DNA from: UBA5158 sp963692955
GTDB taxonomy: Bacteria > Pseudomonadota > Gammaproteobacteria > DSM-16500
NCBI GenBank assembly: GCA_963692955.1
Contig: OY843587.1
Span: 1,178,001 to 1,242,000 of the forward strand
Reading direction: 5' to 3'
DNA: 64,000 nt
Of this stretch, positions 24,559 to 33,368 are shown piece after piece. Under the pieces are notes generated by a model. It saw only the letters and a list, made by a program, of their open reading frames with translations, made no database searches and was not told the origin of the DNA. A program made the position numbers and the translations under genes. The number at the start of each line of letters is the position of its first letter. The stretch's first letter is position 1.

Positions 24559-27500
24559 AAATTTGTTGTGCGCCGCGTTACTGTGTTTAACCGGTAATGT
24601 ATTCGCGTTGGCGCAAGAAAATGTTTTAAATAAAACCCAGCTCGTTTCGCAACAAACAGAATTATTAAAAAACCGCTTGGCGCAAGCGCAAAGCCAATTA
24701 ACCACCTTGCAGCGTCAGCAAGACGATAATCAACTGACGCAAATTACGTTAAACCACACCATCCGCCAAATTCATAGCGAAGCGTCGCTGGATATCGCCG
24801 TGGCTAAATCGAACTTGGATAGTTTGAGTATCGAATTAGCCGAGTCGCAGCAAAGTAGCGCGCGTATCGAAAAAGATATGCAAGAAATCGATAACCAATT
24901 AAATATTTACAGCGTGTTTGGCATGAAGACGGTGCGCAGCGAAGCGATCGACGTCGATGCGTTAAAAAATGAAAGCGCGTACCAAGAAAATTTACTCACT
25001 ATGGAAAAAATGCGCGCCAGTTATTTAACCCAGTTGAAAAAAATCGCCGAGCAAACGCTGAGTTTACAAAACATAAAATACGCGCGCATGAATGTGTTAT
25101 TGAAATCGCGCACCATCACGAAAATTAAAGAACGTTTGGCGGTATCGGAAACTTCTTTCCAGCAGCAACAAAGTTATTGGTTGCAGCGGTTAAACAGTTT
25201 GTATGCGCAATTAAACGTGGCGAGCCAAGCTAAGGTCGTGAATAAAAATACTTACGGGAATTTGCAACGTGATATTTTCTTTGCGAATGAAAATTTAAAT
25301 TTCATTTACGTGCAAATGTTAATCGTCCGTTACCAAGATCAATTGCAACAACTGAAAGTGTTGATCGCGCACAGCCGCTCGGTCACGGTGCTGAATAAAG
25401 CCACCGATCAAGCGGAAATGTTGACGCGTCAAGTCAGCCGGGTGCAGGATTTATTGACGGCGCGTTTAGATATTTTAAAAAAGCGCGAAAATTTTTTAGC
25501 ACAAGATAAGTCGGGTGATCAAGACGATAAAAATGAATTGGATAAGTTAAGCAAATTAGAAAATCAATTTGATACCGTGTCTAAAAGCGTTTTGGCCTTT
25601 AACGCAAAATTGTTAACGTTCCGCGCCACGCTCAACTCCGCGTTGCAATATGAATTATCGTCGCGCCAGGGTTTACCGGGTTTTGATTCTAAAGCTTGGT
25701 ATAACTTAGGCGCGGAACTTTGGTTAGTGCCGACGCTGACTTATGAAGTGTTCCGCAATCTTACTTTTAGTGTCACCGCTTCGGTCGTCGAAATCGCTTG
25801 GACGTCTATTATATTGATTACGTTAATCGAAATCAGCTTGGTGACGTTATTTATCGTGGTGAGCAGCATTTTGAAACGCATGATCGCGGGCATGGCGGAA
25901 CAAGAGTTGGGGCACATTAATCTTAAACGCTTATGTATCGCGTTGTTGCGACGCAATTTAATCGGTATTTTTATTATCGGCAATATCGTTTCGTTATTTT
26001 CCTTTGAAAATATTCCCACGGCCAGCACGGCGTTTTTAATTAACTTAGCGTTAGTTTGTTTATTCTTTAAAGTGCTAATCGATATGGCGAAGATTTGTTT
26101 GGTGGAATCAGTGCACAACCGCGGCGGTCACGATGTGATTTTATATTATCGCTTGAAGTGGAGTTTTTTAATCGGCGGTATTATTACGGCGTTAACGGTC
26201 TTTATTCAACAATTGCCGGTGATTTATGAAGTCAAAGATTTATTTGACCGGTTATTTTTATTATTCATGTTAGTGGTATCTGTATTTCTCTTGAAGTCAT
26301 GGGAAGTGTTAATGGGTTTGATTTTGCCGCATATCGACGAGCGCCGTTTGTATTTGAAAAAAGTCGTGCGTCTGCTCGGCATGTTGCTGCCATTGATATT
26401 GTTGGTGAATTCCGCGATCGGTTTATTTGGTTATGTGAATTTAGTTTTAACCGTGTCTTGGTATGAAAGTATTTTCGTGATGGTGATGGTGGGCTATTTA
26501 ATCGTTAGAGGAATTTTAATCGATACGATGATTTTGTTGTCCACACTGATGATACGGCATGTGAATAATGGCTGGTTGTGGACCGAAGCGTTTTTGAAAC
26601 CGATCGACAAAGTGCTGCGGATTTCTTTATTTTTATTCGCGTGGTTATTATTGTTCGTCTGTTATGGCTGGAACCAACAATCGCCCGTCATCACGCAATT
26701 AAAGCATTGGTTGAATTATCCGTTAGTCAACGTGTTGGATACCACGATCACGCCGTTAGCGATCATCGAATTAATCGCGGTGGTGTCATTATTATTTTGG
26801 GCGGCGCGTTGGACGCGTGAATTTGTTTACCGCGCCTTGTCATCCCGCACCAAAGATATGGGCTTGCGCAACAGTATCGCGATCTTTAGTCAGTACGCGA
26901 CGATTATCGTCGGCATTTTTATTTGCTTGCGCGTGCTTGGCATCGATTTAAAATCACTCGCCGTCGTCGCTGGCGCATTCGCCTTTGGCGTAGGTTTAGG
27001 TTTGCGTGATCTCTTTAATAACTTCGCCTGCGGCTTTTTGTTATTAATCGAACGGCCGGTGCGCGTGGGCGACACCGTCACCATTGATACTTATGAAGGT
27101 GAAGTGACGCATATCGGTGGCCGCGCGGTGACGGTGCGGACTTGGGACCATATGGAAGTCATCGTGCCAAATGCGGAAATTTTTAGCAAATCATTTACAA
27201 ATTGGACTGCCAAGGATACAATTGTCCGAACTATCATCACGCTTAAGATTAGCCGTCAAGATAGTCCGCACGCAGTGGTAGCGCTGTTAAGCACGATTTT
27301 AGAAACGCATAAAGACGTCTTGAGTGATCCGCTGCCGGAAATTTTGCTGAAAGAAATCAGCGACTCTTTGATGGAATTCGAAGTGCGTTATTTCATTAAT
27401 CTACGCCAAATAAAATCACGGATTGGTTTGCGCTCAGAAGTGTTGTTTGCGATCTGGGAAGCGTTTAAAGACCACGGCATGCAGCCACCGTATCCGCACC

Positions 27501-27586
27501 ATGAAATTTCAGTGACGAGTCATTCACCGTTATTGACTAAGCAAGTCCAAGAACATATTTATCAAACAGAGAATAGTGGAGCATAA
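24536..27586 (+). CDS. Large MscS-type mechanosensitive channel (MscK/MscM-like)
   Basis: 1016 residues. A signal peptide (about 1-26) is followed by a periplasmic coiled-coil domain to about 390, rich in Gln, Leu and Lys. Some ten membrane helices lie between 415 and 835, then the MscS pore and beta domain at about 815-1000 (AFAFGVGLGLRDLFNNFACG, then RPVRVGDTVTIDTYEGEVTH). This is the MscK/YjeP(MscM) architecture, giving a tension-gated inner-membrane channel with a periplasmic sensor. It overlaps ampG by 23 bp, and the next gene starts 2 bp after its stop, forming a three-gene unit. I do not choose between MscK and MscM. Confidence 0.9.
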   Translation: MRKQSIFKNLLCAALLCLTGNVFALAQENVLNKTQLVSQQTELLKNRLAQAQSQLTTLQRQQDDNQLTQITLNHTIRQIHSEASLDIAVAKSNLDSLSIELAESQQSSARIEKDMQEIDNQLNIYSVFGMKTVRSEAIDVDALKNESAYQENLLTMEKMRASYLTQLKKIAEQTLSLQNIKYARMNVLLKSRTITKIKERLAVSETSFQQQQSYWLQRLNSLYAQLNVASQAKVVNKNTYGNLQRDIFFANENLNFIYVQMLIVRYQDQLQQLKVLIAHSRSVTVLNKATDQAEMLTRQVSRVQDLLTARLDILKKRENFLAQDKSGDQDDKNELDKLSKLENQFDTVSKSVLAFNAKLLTFRATLNSALQYELSSRQGLPGFDSKAWYNLGAELWLVPTLTYEVFRNLTFSVTASVVEIAWTSIILITLIEISLVTLFIVVSSILKRMIAGMAEQELGHINLKRLCIALLRRNLIGIFIIGNIVSLFSFENIPTASTAFLINLALVCLFFKVLIDMAKICLVESVHNRGGHDVILYYRLKWSFLIGGIITALTVFIQQLPVIYEVKDLFDRLFLLFMLVVSVFLLKSWEVLMGLILPHIDERRLYLKKVVRLLGMLLPLILLVNSAIGLFGYVNLVLTVSWYESIFVMVMVGYLIVRGILIDTMILLSTLMIRHVNNGWLWTEAFLKPIDKVLRISLFLFAWLLLFVCYGWNQQSPVITQLKHWLNYPLVNVLDTTITPLAIIELIAVVSLLFWAARWTREFVYRALSSRTKDMGLRNSIAIFSQYATIIVGIFICLRVLGIDLKSLAVVAGAFAFGVGLGLRDLFNNFACGFLLLIERPVRVGDTVTIDTYEGEVTHIGGRAVTVRTWDHMEVIVPNAEIFSKSFTNWTAKDTIVRTIITLKISRQDSPHAVVALLSTILETHKDVLSDPLPEILLKEISDSLMEFEVRYFINLRQIKSRIGLRSEVLFAIWEAFKDHGMQPPYPHHEISVTSHSPLLTKQVQEHIYQTENSGA

Positions 27587-27588
27587 CA

Positions 27589-28497
27589 ATGAGCGTTTCG
27601 AACTTACTAAGCCCCGTGGCTAAGCAAAGCATAGCGGTCGCGAAAGAATTAGAAATCAATCAGGATAACATTGAGCATTATTTTTTATTTCTCGACAACC
27701 TTAAACTTTTTTTGCAAAAACATGCCGCAGATCAAGTTAAATTAATCGATTTCTTCTATGATCTTTCCGTGTATCAGCTTATTCATGAAAAAAATACGGT
27801 CGTAGGCTGCAACAATCCCTTGTTAGAACTCATGCAAGATTTATCAAAATTCAAAGACGCGATCCCTAAAGACCAAGCGTCTTGGTTATACGAACCAAGC
27901 CGTGTCGCTTTAGTCGAAGCGCTGCGTTTGGCGAAAAACATTGTTTGTGTGGTGCCGCGCAATACGCTGGCTACTAAGAAAGTCGCTTTTCAAGAAAAAA
28001 TTATTTCTCTGTCTTACAGCCTTAAAGCCGCCGCTGCGGTCGTGCAAAATCCTTTTGCGCCGCAATACCAACAAGTCTTGCAACTGAATGTAGATTCCAT
28101 GCGGGTTATCCACGCAGGAAAAACAGCTAATCACGTGCACGAACATCCAAAGCAAAATGCCTTTGCCGCGGCATTAGAAATAATTAGCGGAGTTGCATTG
28201 ATGTTTATTGCCGCGCTAATGACGCTGTTTTGTCCGGTGCTCGGCGTCGCCAACGCCATCTTAGGAGCTACCTATGCGACGGAAGGCACTAAACGTCTTT
28301 TCATGGTAAACGATGCGTGGGCTTTTCATAATAAGAAAGACAGAAGAGTCGCTGAACAGTCGGTAAAAGTTGGCGCTGCGTTTTACGCTTTAGCGGACCG
28401 GCCGGCGTCGCTCTTTTATAAAAATAAAGCCGCCACTAAAACCGTTTCCTATCCGGAAGTGGAATTGCAGCAGCCGCAGTTTGCTTTAGCGCGCTAA
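27589..28497 (+). CDS. Unknown helical protein with membrane hairpin
   Basis: 302 residues, family not recognised. The first 190 residues look helical and soluble. A long hydrophobic stretch at about 196-226 (ISGVALMFIAALMTLFCP, then VLGVANAILGATYA) is sufficient for a two-helix membrane hairpin. The tail is basic then polar. It starts 2 bp after the mechanosensitive channel gene and is probably the third gene of the ampG unit. Helical cytoplasmic front plus a membrane hairpin is also a common effector layout, but the operon position points to a cellular role. Confidence 0.65.
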   Translation: MSVSNLLSPVAKQSIAVAKELEINQDNIEHYFLFLDNLKLFLQKHAADQVKLIDFFYDLSVYQLIHEKNTVVGCNNPLLELMQDLSKFKDAIPKDQASWLYEPSRVALVEALRLAKNIVCVVPRNTLATKKVAFQEKIISLSYSLKAAAAVVQNPFAPQYQQVLQLNVDSMRVIHAGKTANHVHEHPKQNAFAAALEIISGVALMFIAALMTLFCPVLGVANAILGATYATEGTKRLFMVNDAWAFHNKKDRRVAEQSVKVGAAFYALADRPASLFYKNKAATKTVSYPEVELQQPQFALAR

Positions 28498-28505
28498 CGC
28501 CGACT

Positions 28506-28892
28506 TCACACTAAAACTTTTTTGAACGCGATGACAGTAGCGGTAATTTTCTTGTCATCGTTTTTAATATCTATAATCGCGTCGCCATCCAATGAAGCCG
28601 CTTGCTCGCGCATTAAATCGCGAATGGTGGCGTCTTGACGCTTGATCCCTTCCGTGTTGAATTTAGAAACTTCCGCGACGCCTAACACTTTGTAAGGACG
28701 GTTTGGAATATTGCGGTTGAGAAAACTTACGTTGACGGGATCTTTGTGATGATGACAATGATACGTTGTGTATGGCTCGCTAGTTGGGGTAGGTTTCGCG
28801 TAACTGGTGGGTGGTACGGGTGTTCGTGTGACAGTGCAGCCGCTGACAATCAACGCTGCATAAATTACGATAAGCAGGTATAATGTTCTCAT
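28506..28892 (-). CDS. Small lipoprotein
   Basis: 128 residues with a lipoprotein signal: hydrophobic stretch 3-17 and lipobox VSGC with Cys19. After a Pro/Thr-rich linker and a His-rich HCHHH, the rest (about 60-128) is a compact domain with PYKVLGVAEV and DGDAIIDI, reminiscent of the YbjQ/RcsF-like or DUF4156-type folds found in outer-membrane lipoproteins. It is likely anchored to the outer membrane. The His cluster could bind metal. It is convergent with the ampG unit and divergent from gdhA. No precise role is known. Confidence 0.75.
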   Translation of the reverse strand: MRTLYLLIVIYAALIVSGCTVTRTPVPPTSYAKPTPTSEPYTTYHCHHHKDPVNVSFLNRNIPNRPYKVLGVAEVSKFNTEGIKRQDATIRDLMREQAASLDGDAIIDIKNDDKKITATVIAFKKVLV

Positions 28893-28991
28893 CGCGTATC
28901 CTTAGGTAAAAATGAAGCTCCTAAAGATATATATTAAACTTTTCCATGCGCATAGCAAGAGTCCTGTGAATCTAACTGACACGGAGATGTT

Positions 28992-30257
28992 ATGACAGAT
29001 ATTTTCAAAGACGCTCTATCCAGGTTGGACAAAGCGATTAGTTTTATCGATGTCGATAAAGAAGCGTTAGAAAAGCTGAGACATCCCAAAATGATAAGCC
29101 AAGTATCGATCCCCGTGCGCAGAGACAATGGTAGTTTAAGTATTTTCACGGGCTATCGCGTGCAGCACAATAGTACGCGTGGACCGGTAAAAGGCGGTAT
29201 CCGTTTTCACCCGAACGTGAGTTTGGAAGAAGTTAAGGCTTTAGCATTTTGGATGACGATTAAATGTGCGGTGATCGGCATTCCGTTTGGCGGCGCCAAA
29301 GGTGGTGTGATCGTCGATACGAAAAAATTATCGCGCATGGAGCTGGAGCGTTTAAGCCGCGGCTACATGTGCATGTTGGCGGACGTGCTGGGCCCTGACC
29401 GTGATATTCCCGCGCCGGACGTTTACACGAATTCCATGATCATGGGTTGGATGATGGAAGAGTACTCTACTATCAAGCGACAATATACGCCCGCAGTCAT
29501 TACAGGTAAGCCGATTCCGATGGGCGGCAGTCAAGGCCGCGATGACGCGACCGGTATGGGCGCGTTTCTTTGCATCCAAGAACTCGCGAAAAAATTAAAT
29601 TGGGATGCGAAAAACATGACAGTCGCCGTGCAGGGTTTTGGTAACGCCGGCCAAAATATCGCTAAAGTGTTAGCGCAACACGGTTATAAAATAGTTGCGG
29701 TCAGCGATTCGCAAGGCGGCGTTTACGATCAAGACGGGTTGGATGTTCCGCCATTAATCGCCGGCAAATTAACCACAAAAAAATTAAAAGCCCCTGGCGC
29801 GAAAAAAATTACGAATGCCAAATTGTTAGAATTAGACGTCGATATTCTGATCCCCGCGGCGATGGAAGATCAAATCACGAAAAAAAATGCCGCGCGCATT
29901 AAAGCGCGTTGCATCGTTGAAGTCGCTAATGGCCCGATTAAATTAGACGGCGAAGCGACGTTGTTACGCAAGAAGATTATGATTATCCCCGATGTGTTAG
30001 CTAACGCCGGCGGCGTCGCGGTGAGTTATTTCGAATGGGTGCAAAACAAAGCGGGCGATTACTGGACCGCGAAAAAAGTGCGAAAACGGTTAAGTGACTT
30101 GATGTCCAAAGAATTTGGCAACGTCTATCAAACGATGACTCAATACAAAACCGATATGCGCACCGCCGCCTACATTCACGCCTTGCTGCGTTATTCCGAA
30201 GCCGTTAAAGCGCGCGGGACAGAAGGCTATTTTGACGGTGAAAATAAACTTTTATAG
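28992..30257 (+). CDS. gdhA: Glutamate dehydrogenase
   Basis: 421 residues, the size of the hexameric GDHs of bacteria that use amino acids. It interconverts glutamate and 2-oxoglutarate plus ammonia. Substrate-binding Lys67 (PVKGGIRF) and catalytic Lys103 (PFGGAKGGV) are present. The dinucleotide fold is at about 208-240 (VAVQGFGNAGQNIAKVLAQH). GGAG lies eight bases before the ATG. The Leu/Phe/Val dehydrogenase branch is similar but shorter, so glutamate is the best substrate call. tldD starts 13 bp after its stop. Confidence 0.93.
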   Translation: MTDIFKDALSRLDKAISFIDVDKEALEKLRHPKMISQVSIPVRRDNGSLSIFTGYRVQHNSTRGPVKGGIRFHPNVSLEEVKALAFWMTIKCAVIGIPFGGAKGGVIVDTKKLSRMELERLSRGYMCMLADVLGPDRDIPAPDVYTNSMIMGWMMEEYSTIKRQYTPAVITGKPIPMGGSQGRDDATGMGAFLCIQELAKKLNWDAKNMTVAVQGFGNAGQNIAKVLAQHGYKIVAVSDSQGGVYDQDGLDVPPLIAGKLTTKKLKAPGAKKITNAKLLELDVDILIPAAMEDQITKKNAARIKARCIVEVANGPIKLDGEATLLRKKIMIIPDVLANAGGVAVSYFEWVQNKAGDYWTAKKVRKRLSDLMSKEFGNVYQTMTQYKTDMRTAAYIHALLRYSEAVKARGTEGYFDGENKLL

Positions 30258-30270
30258 GGTGACAGACTCA

Positions 30271-31713
30271 ATGGCAAAATTTTTAGAAATCGCGCGGGCT
30301 GATTTGTTAGAGCCGGCTGGCATCACCGAAAATGAATTACAAAAAGTGTTAAGCAGCGTGTTGCGCAGCAACATCGATAACGCGGATTTATATTTCCAAT
30401 CGACGTACTCAGAGTCTTGGATTTTAGAAGACAGCATCATCAAAGGCGGCAGTTACAATATCGACCGCGGCGTCGGCGTACGCGCTATGAGCGGCGAAAA
30501 AACCGGCTTTGCTTATTCCGATGACATTGTCTTGCCCGCGCTGGAACAAGCCGCGCAAGCGGCGCGCAGCATCACGAATAAAGAAGGCACGCAAGCGATC
30601 AAATCCGCTTACTGGACGACCGGCCACGAATTATATTTACCCGTGAATCCTTTATTATCCTTAACCGAAACAGAAAAAGTCGCGCTGTTGCAACGCGTCG
30701 ACGTTTACGCGCGCGCGAAAGACCCGCGTGTCATTCAAGTCAGCGTGAGTTTAGCGGCGGAATACGAAACTATTTTAGTGATGGCGAGCGACGGGCATTT
30801 GGCCGCGGACGTGCGTCCTTTGGTGCGTTTGAATATCAGCGTCGTCGTCGAACAAAACGGCCGGCGCGAACATGGTTATGCCGGTGGCGGCGGACGTTTT
30901 GATTACCGCAGCTTATTTGCAAATGAACAAGCTTTCGTTTACGCCGATGAAGCTGTGCGCCAAGCGCTGGTGAATTTAGAAGCAGTGGATGCACCCGCGG
31001 GCATGATGCCGGTGGTGTTAGGCAATGGTTGGCCGGGCGTTTTGCTGCATGAAGCGGTGGGGCATGGTTTAGAAGGCGATTTCAACCGCATCGGCAGTTC
31101 GCTTTACAGCGGCAGAATTGGGCAGCAAGTCGCCAGTGCTTTATGCACGATAGTGGACGACGGCACGATGCCGAACCGCCGCGGTTCTTTGAACGTCGAC
31201 GATGAAGGCACGCCCACGCGCTGCAATGTGTTAATCGAAAAAGGCATCTTAAAAAATTACATGCAAGACAAAAAAAACGCGCGCTTGATGGGAACGGAAT
31301 CCACCGGCAACGGCAGACGCGAATCTTACGCGCATATTCCCATGCCGCGCATGACCAACACATACATGCTCGCCGGTGATTCCGATCCCGCGGAAATTAT
31401 CGCATCCGTGAAGAAGGGCATTTACGCGGTGAATTTTGGCGGCGGCCAAGTCGATATCACGTCAGGTAAATTTGTTTTTTCCGCCAGTGAAGCGTATTTA
31501 ATTGAGAACGGCAAAATCACCGCACCCGTTAAAGGCGCGACCTTAGTCGGCAACGGCCCGGATGTTTTGAATAGAGTGTCCATGGTGGGCAATGATTTGA
31601 AATTAGATTCCGGCATTGGTATATGTGGCAAAGAAGGTCAGTCCATCCCCGTCGGCGTCGGCCAGCCGACCTGCAAAATCGACGCAATGACGGTGGGCGG
31701 CACGGCAAAATAA
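30271..31713 (+). CDS. tldD: Metalloprotease TldD
   Basis: 480 residues. The HEAVGHGLEGD motif provides the HExxxH zinc site of the TldD/PmbA family. TldD is the catalytic half of a heterodimer with TldE (PmbA), which cleaves unfolded small peptides such as leader peptides of modified peptides and the CcdA antitoxin. The frame begins inside gdhA at 30232, but the ATG at 30271 gives the normal N-terminus and no overlap. pmbA is 1.66 kb downstream, separated by three genes on the other strand. Confidence 0.95.
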   Translation: MAKFLEIARADLLEPAGITENELQKVLSSVLRSNIDNADLYFQSTYSESWILEDSIIKGGSYNIDRGVGVRAMSGEKTGFAYSDDIVLPALEQAAQAARSITNKEGTQAIKSAYWTTGHELYLPVNPLLSLTETEKVALLQRVDVYARAKDPRVIQVSVSLAAEYETILVMASDGHLAADVRPLVRLNISVVVEQNGRREHGYAGGGGRFDYRSLFANEQAFVYADEAVRQALVNLEAVDAPAGMMPVVLGNGWPGVLLHEAVGHGLEGDFNRIGSSLYSGRIGQQVASALCTIVDDGTMPNRRGSLNVDDEGTPTRCNVLIEKGILKNYMQDKKNARLMGTESTGNGRRESYAHIPMPRMTNTYMLAGDSDPAEIIASVKKGIYAVNFGGGQVDITSGKFVFSASEAYLIENGKITAPVKGATLVGNGPDVLNRVSMVGNDLKLDSGIGICGKEGQSIPVGVGQPTCKIDAMTVGGTAK

Positions 31714-31791
31714 CTAAACTTATAAATTGTTAAAGGCCGAGGATTTAAGGAAGCGTAATGTCAGTCCGTTTTTATTGAAGATTGAAAAAGA

Positions 31792-32277
31792 TTAAGGCCG
31801 CGGCGGTTGATAAGTTCCGACTTGCTCTTCTTCTGTGATGACCTCAGGCTGAAGCTGGTCTAGTTTCAATTTAGTTTTAGCTAAACCCACTTCTTGCTCG
31901 TCCAAATCCCCTTGCGCTTCATCATATGAAGTAAGTATTTTAGTATAGGTATTTACTGCATACAGGATACTTAAATTAATTTGTCTTAACGCTTCCTTAT
32001 AATGTGCGATTTCAGGCGGTGGTTTATTTGGATTGAAAATCGACATTTCCTGATATACATTGAAAAGCTTAGCATTGAGCTCAAGTTCATAGACTCGATA
32101 ACCATCATTGATTACTTTGCACATTTCGATTTGTCTTTCTAGTTCTGCCATTCGCTCTCGCAAACAGGCGATGTTTTGTAGATATTGTTTTTCTAAATTC
32201 TGGAGATCCATCTGTTCTTTGCGCTGGTCATTTTGATCCAGCAAACTATAACCGAATTGGGAATCAGAGCTAAACAT
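31792..32277 (-). CDS. Unknown coiled-coil protein
   Basis: 161 residues, no signal peptide or membrane segment. Residues about 18-65 (NLEKQYLQNIACLRERMAEL, with heptad spacing) and 90-145 look like two coiled-coil helices. The C-terminus ends in a short Pro-rich tail. It sits between tldD and darP and has its own upstream gap of 60 bp, where TACAAT at about 32306-32311 (minus strand) may be a -10. Function unknown. Confidence 0.6.
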   Translation of the reverse strand: MFSSDSQFGYSLLDQNDQRKEQMDLQNLEKQYLQNIACLRERMAELERQIEMCKVINDGYRVYELELNAKLFNVYQEMSIFNPNKPPPEIAHYKEALRQINLSILYAVNTYTKILTSYDEAQGDLDEQEVGLAKTKLKLDQLQPEVITEEEQVGTYQPPRP

Positions 32278-32338
32278 AGGCTACCTACGCATGACAAATA
32301 TTGAGCCTATTGTATCATTTCAGCCTAACATTTAACAA

Positions 32339-32842
32339 TCACTGCGCGGAAGTAACTTCTAATAGATAACGGAATAATGCCGTGCTCCCGCCACTGTTTT
32401 TATCGGCTTTTACATCAGCTTGGGCTTTGCGGAGTAACTGACGAATACGCTGCGCGTCTGCCTCAGGGTATTTCGCTAAAAATTCTTGAAGGGCGGTGTC
32501 ACCGGTCGCGATTAATTTATCGCGCCAGCGTTCGACTTGATGGAATTTGGCTTTACTTAATTGATCGCGGGTTTGGACTTTATCGAGAGCTTCGACGATG
32601 GGTTCGATTTCCGTGTTACGCATGATCTTGCCGATGTATTGCAATTGTCGGCGTATGCTTTCGCGGGTTTTTAATTTCCGTGCCGCGTAAACCGCCGTGC
32701 TTAAGCGGTCATCCAGAGGAATCTTGGCGAGTTGCGGTTCAGACAACTCCACTAAGATTTCGCCGATTTTTTGCAGAGCCAGCATATCTTTTTTGCGTTT
32801 GGACTTACTTTCGGGTTCGGGTAGCTCGTCTGACTGCTGCAT
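32339..32842 (-). CDS. darP: Ribosome maturation protein DarP (YjgA)
   Basis: 167 residues. A charged N-terminus (ESKSKRKKDMLAL) leads into the two helical bundles typical of YjgA/DarP: LPLDDRL-like motif as IPLDDRLSTAVYAARKL, then RRQLQYIGKIMR, and the RWRDKLIATGD segment. DarP helps assemble the 50S subunit. The frame opens 17 codons earlier inside the preceding gene; GAGAG a few bases before the ATG at 32842 supports this start. In E. coli yjgA lies beside pmbA, and the same link persists here with one small gene between. Confidence 0.92.
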   Translation of the reverse strand: MQQSDELPEPESKSKRKKDMLALQKIGEILVELSEPQLAKIPLDDRLSTAVYAARKLKTRESIRRQLQYIGKIMRNTEIEPIVEALDKVQTRDQLSKAKFHQVERWRDKLIATGDTALQEFLAKYPEADAQRIRQLLRKAQADVKADKNSGGSTALFRYLLEVTSAQ

Positions 32843-32852
32843 ATTGCTCTCT

Positions 32853-33218
32853 TTATTGCGACGCTGGTGCCGTGGTTTCTGGCTGCATTTCATGCTCAGA
32901 AGCCGGGGTGGGCGTGGCCATTTTCTTTTTGTGATGATGGGTCTTGCAATGATGTTTGCACTTCTTGCAAGGCTTCTTTTTGTGATGATGTTTCTTCATC
33001 ATCGGCTTAGCTGTGTCCATACCCGTATCGGTACTAGCCGCCGCTGGCGCGGAAGCATCTGCGTCCGCCAGTGTGGTTGGAGCGGCGGTAGGCTCAGCAC
33101 CCGTTGGCGCGACTTGTTGTAATGGATCATTTGGATTGCCGGTCGTGGTCGTTTCAGCAACGGCAAGTGAAGAAGCAGCTAACGTCAATGCTGCCAATAA
33201 AGTAACCAATTTACGCAT
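32853..33218 (-). CDS. Secreted His/Cys-rich protein, likely metal-binding
   Basis: 121 residues. A signal peptide (about 1-21, cut near AVA-ET) is followed by an Ala/Thr/Pro-rich linker. Residues about 74-99 are almost only His, Lys and Cys, with three HHHKKK or HHHKK blocks and a KPCKKCKHHCK core. This composition is typical of periplasmic metal-binding or buffering proteins (Cu, Zn, Ni). darP starts 10 bp after its stop, so they may be co-transcribed. It is not similar to any named chaperone that I can recall. Confidence 0.7.
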   Translation of the reverse strand: MRKLVTLLAALTLAASSLAVAETTTTGNPNDPLQQVAPTGAEPTAAPTTLADADASAPAAASTDTGMDTAKPMMKKHHHKKKPCKKCKHHCKTHHHKKKMATPTPASEHEMQPETTAPASQ

Positions 33219-33368
33219 TATCTTTCTCCTTGTGGATGAGTAGTATCAGGGTGCCAAAGTATTCTTCACCATAACTACAGAGGTTGCAAGTTTCATTAGT
33301 ATAATTTGCTGCAAATACTATAAAATCTTGGAAGTTAAACTAATTAAAAATCATATCGCAGGTTATCC

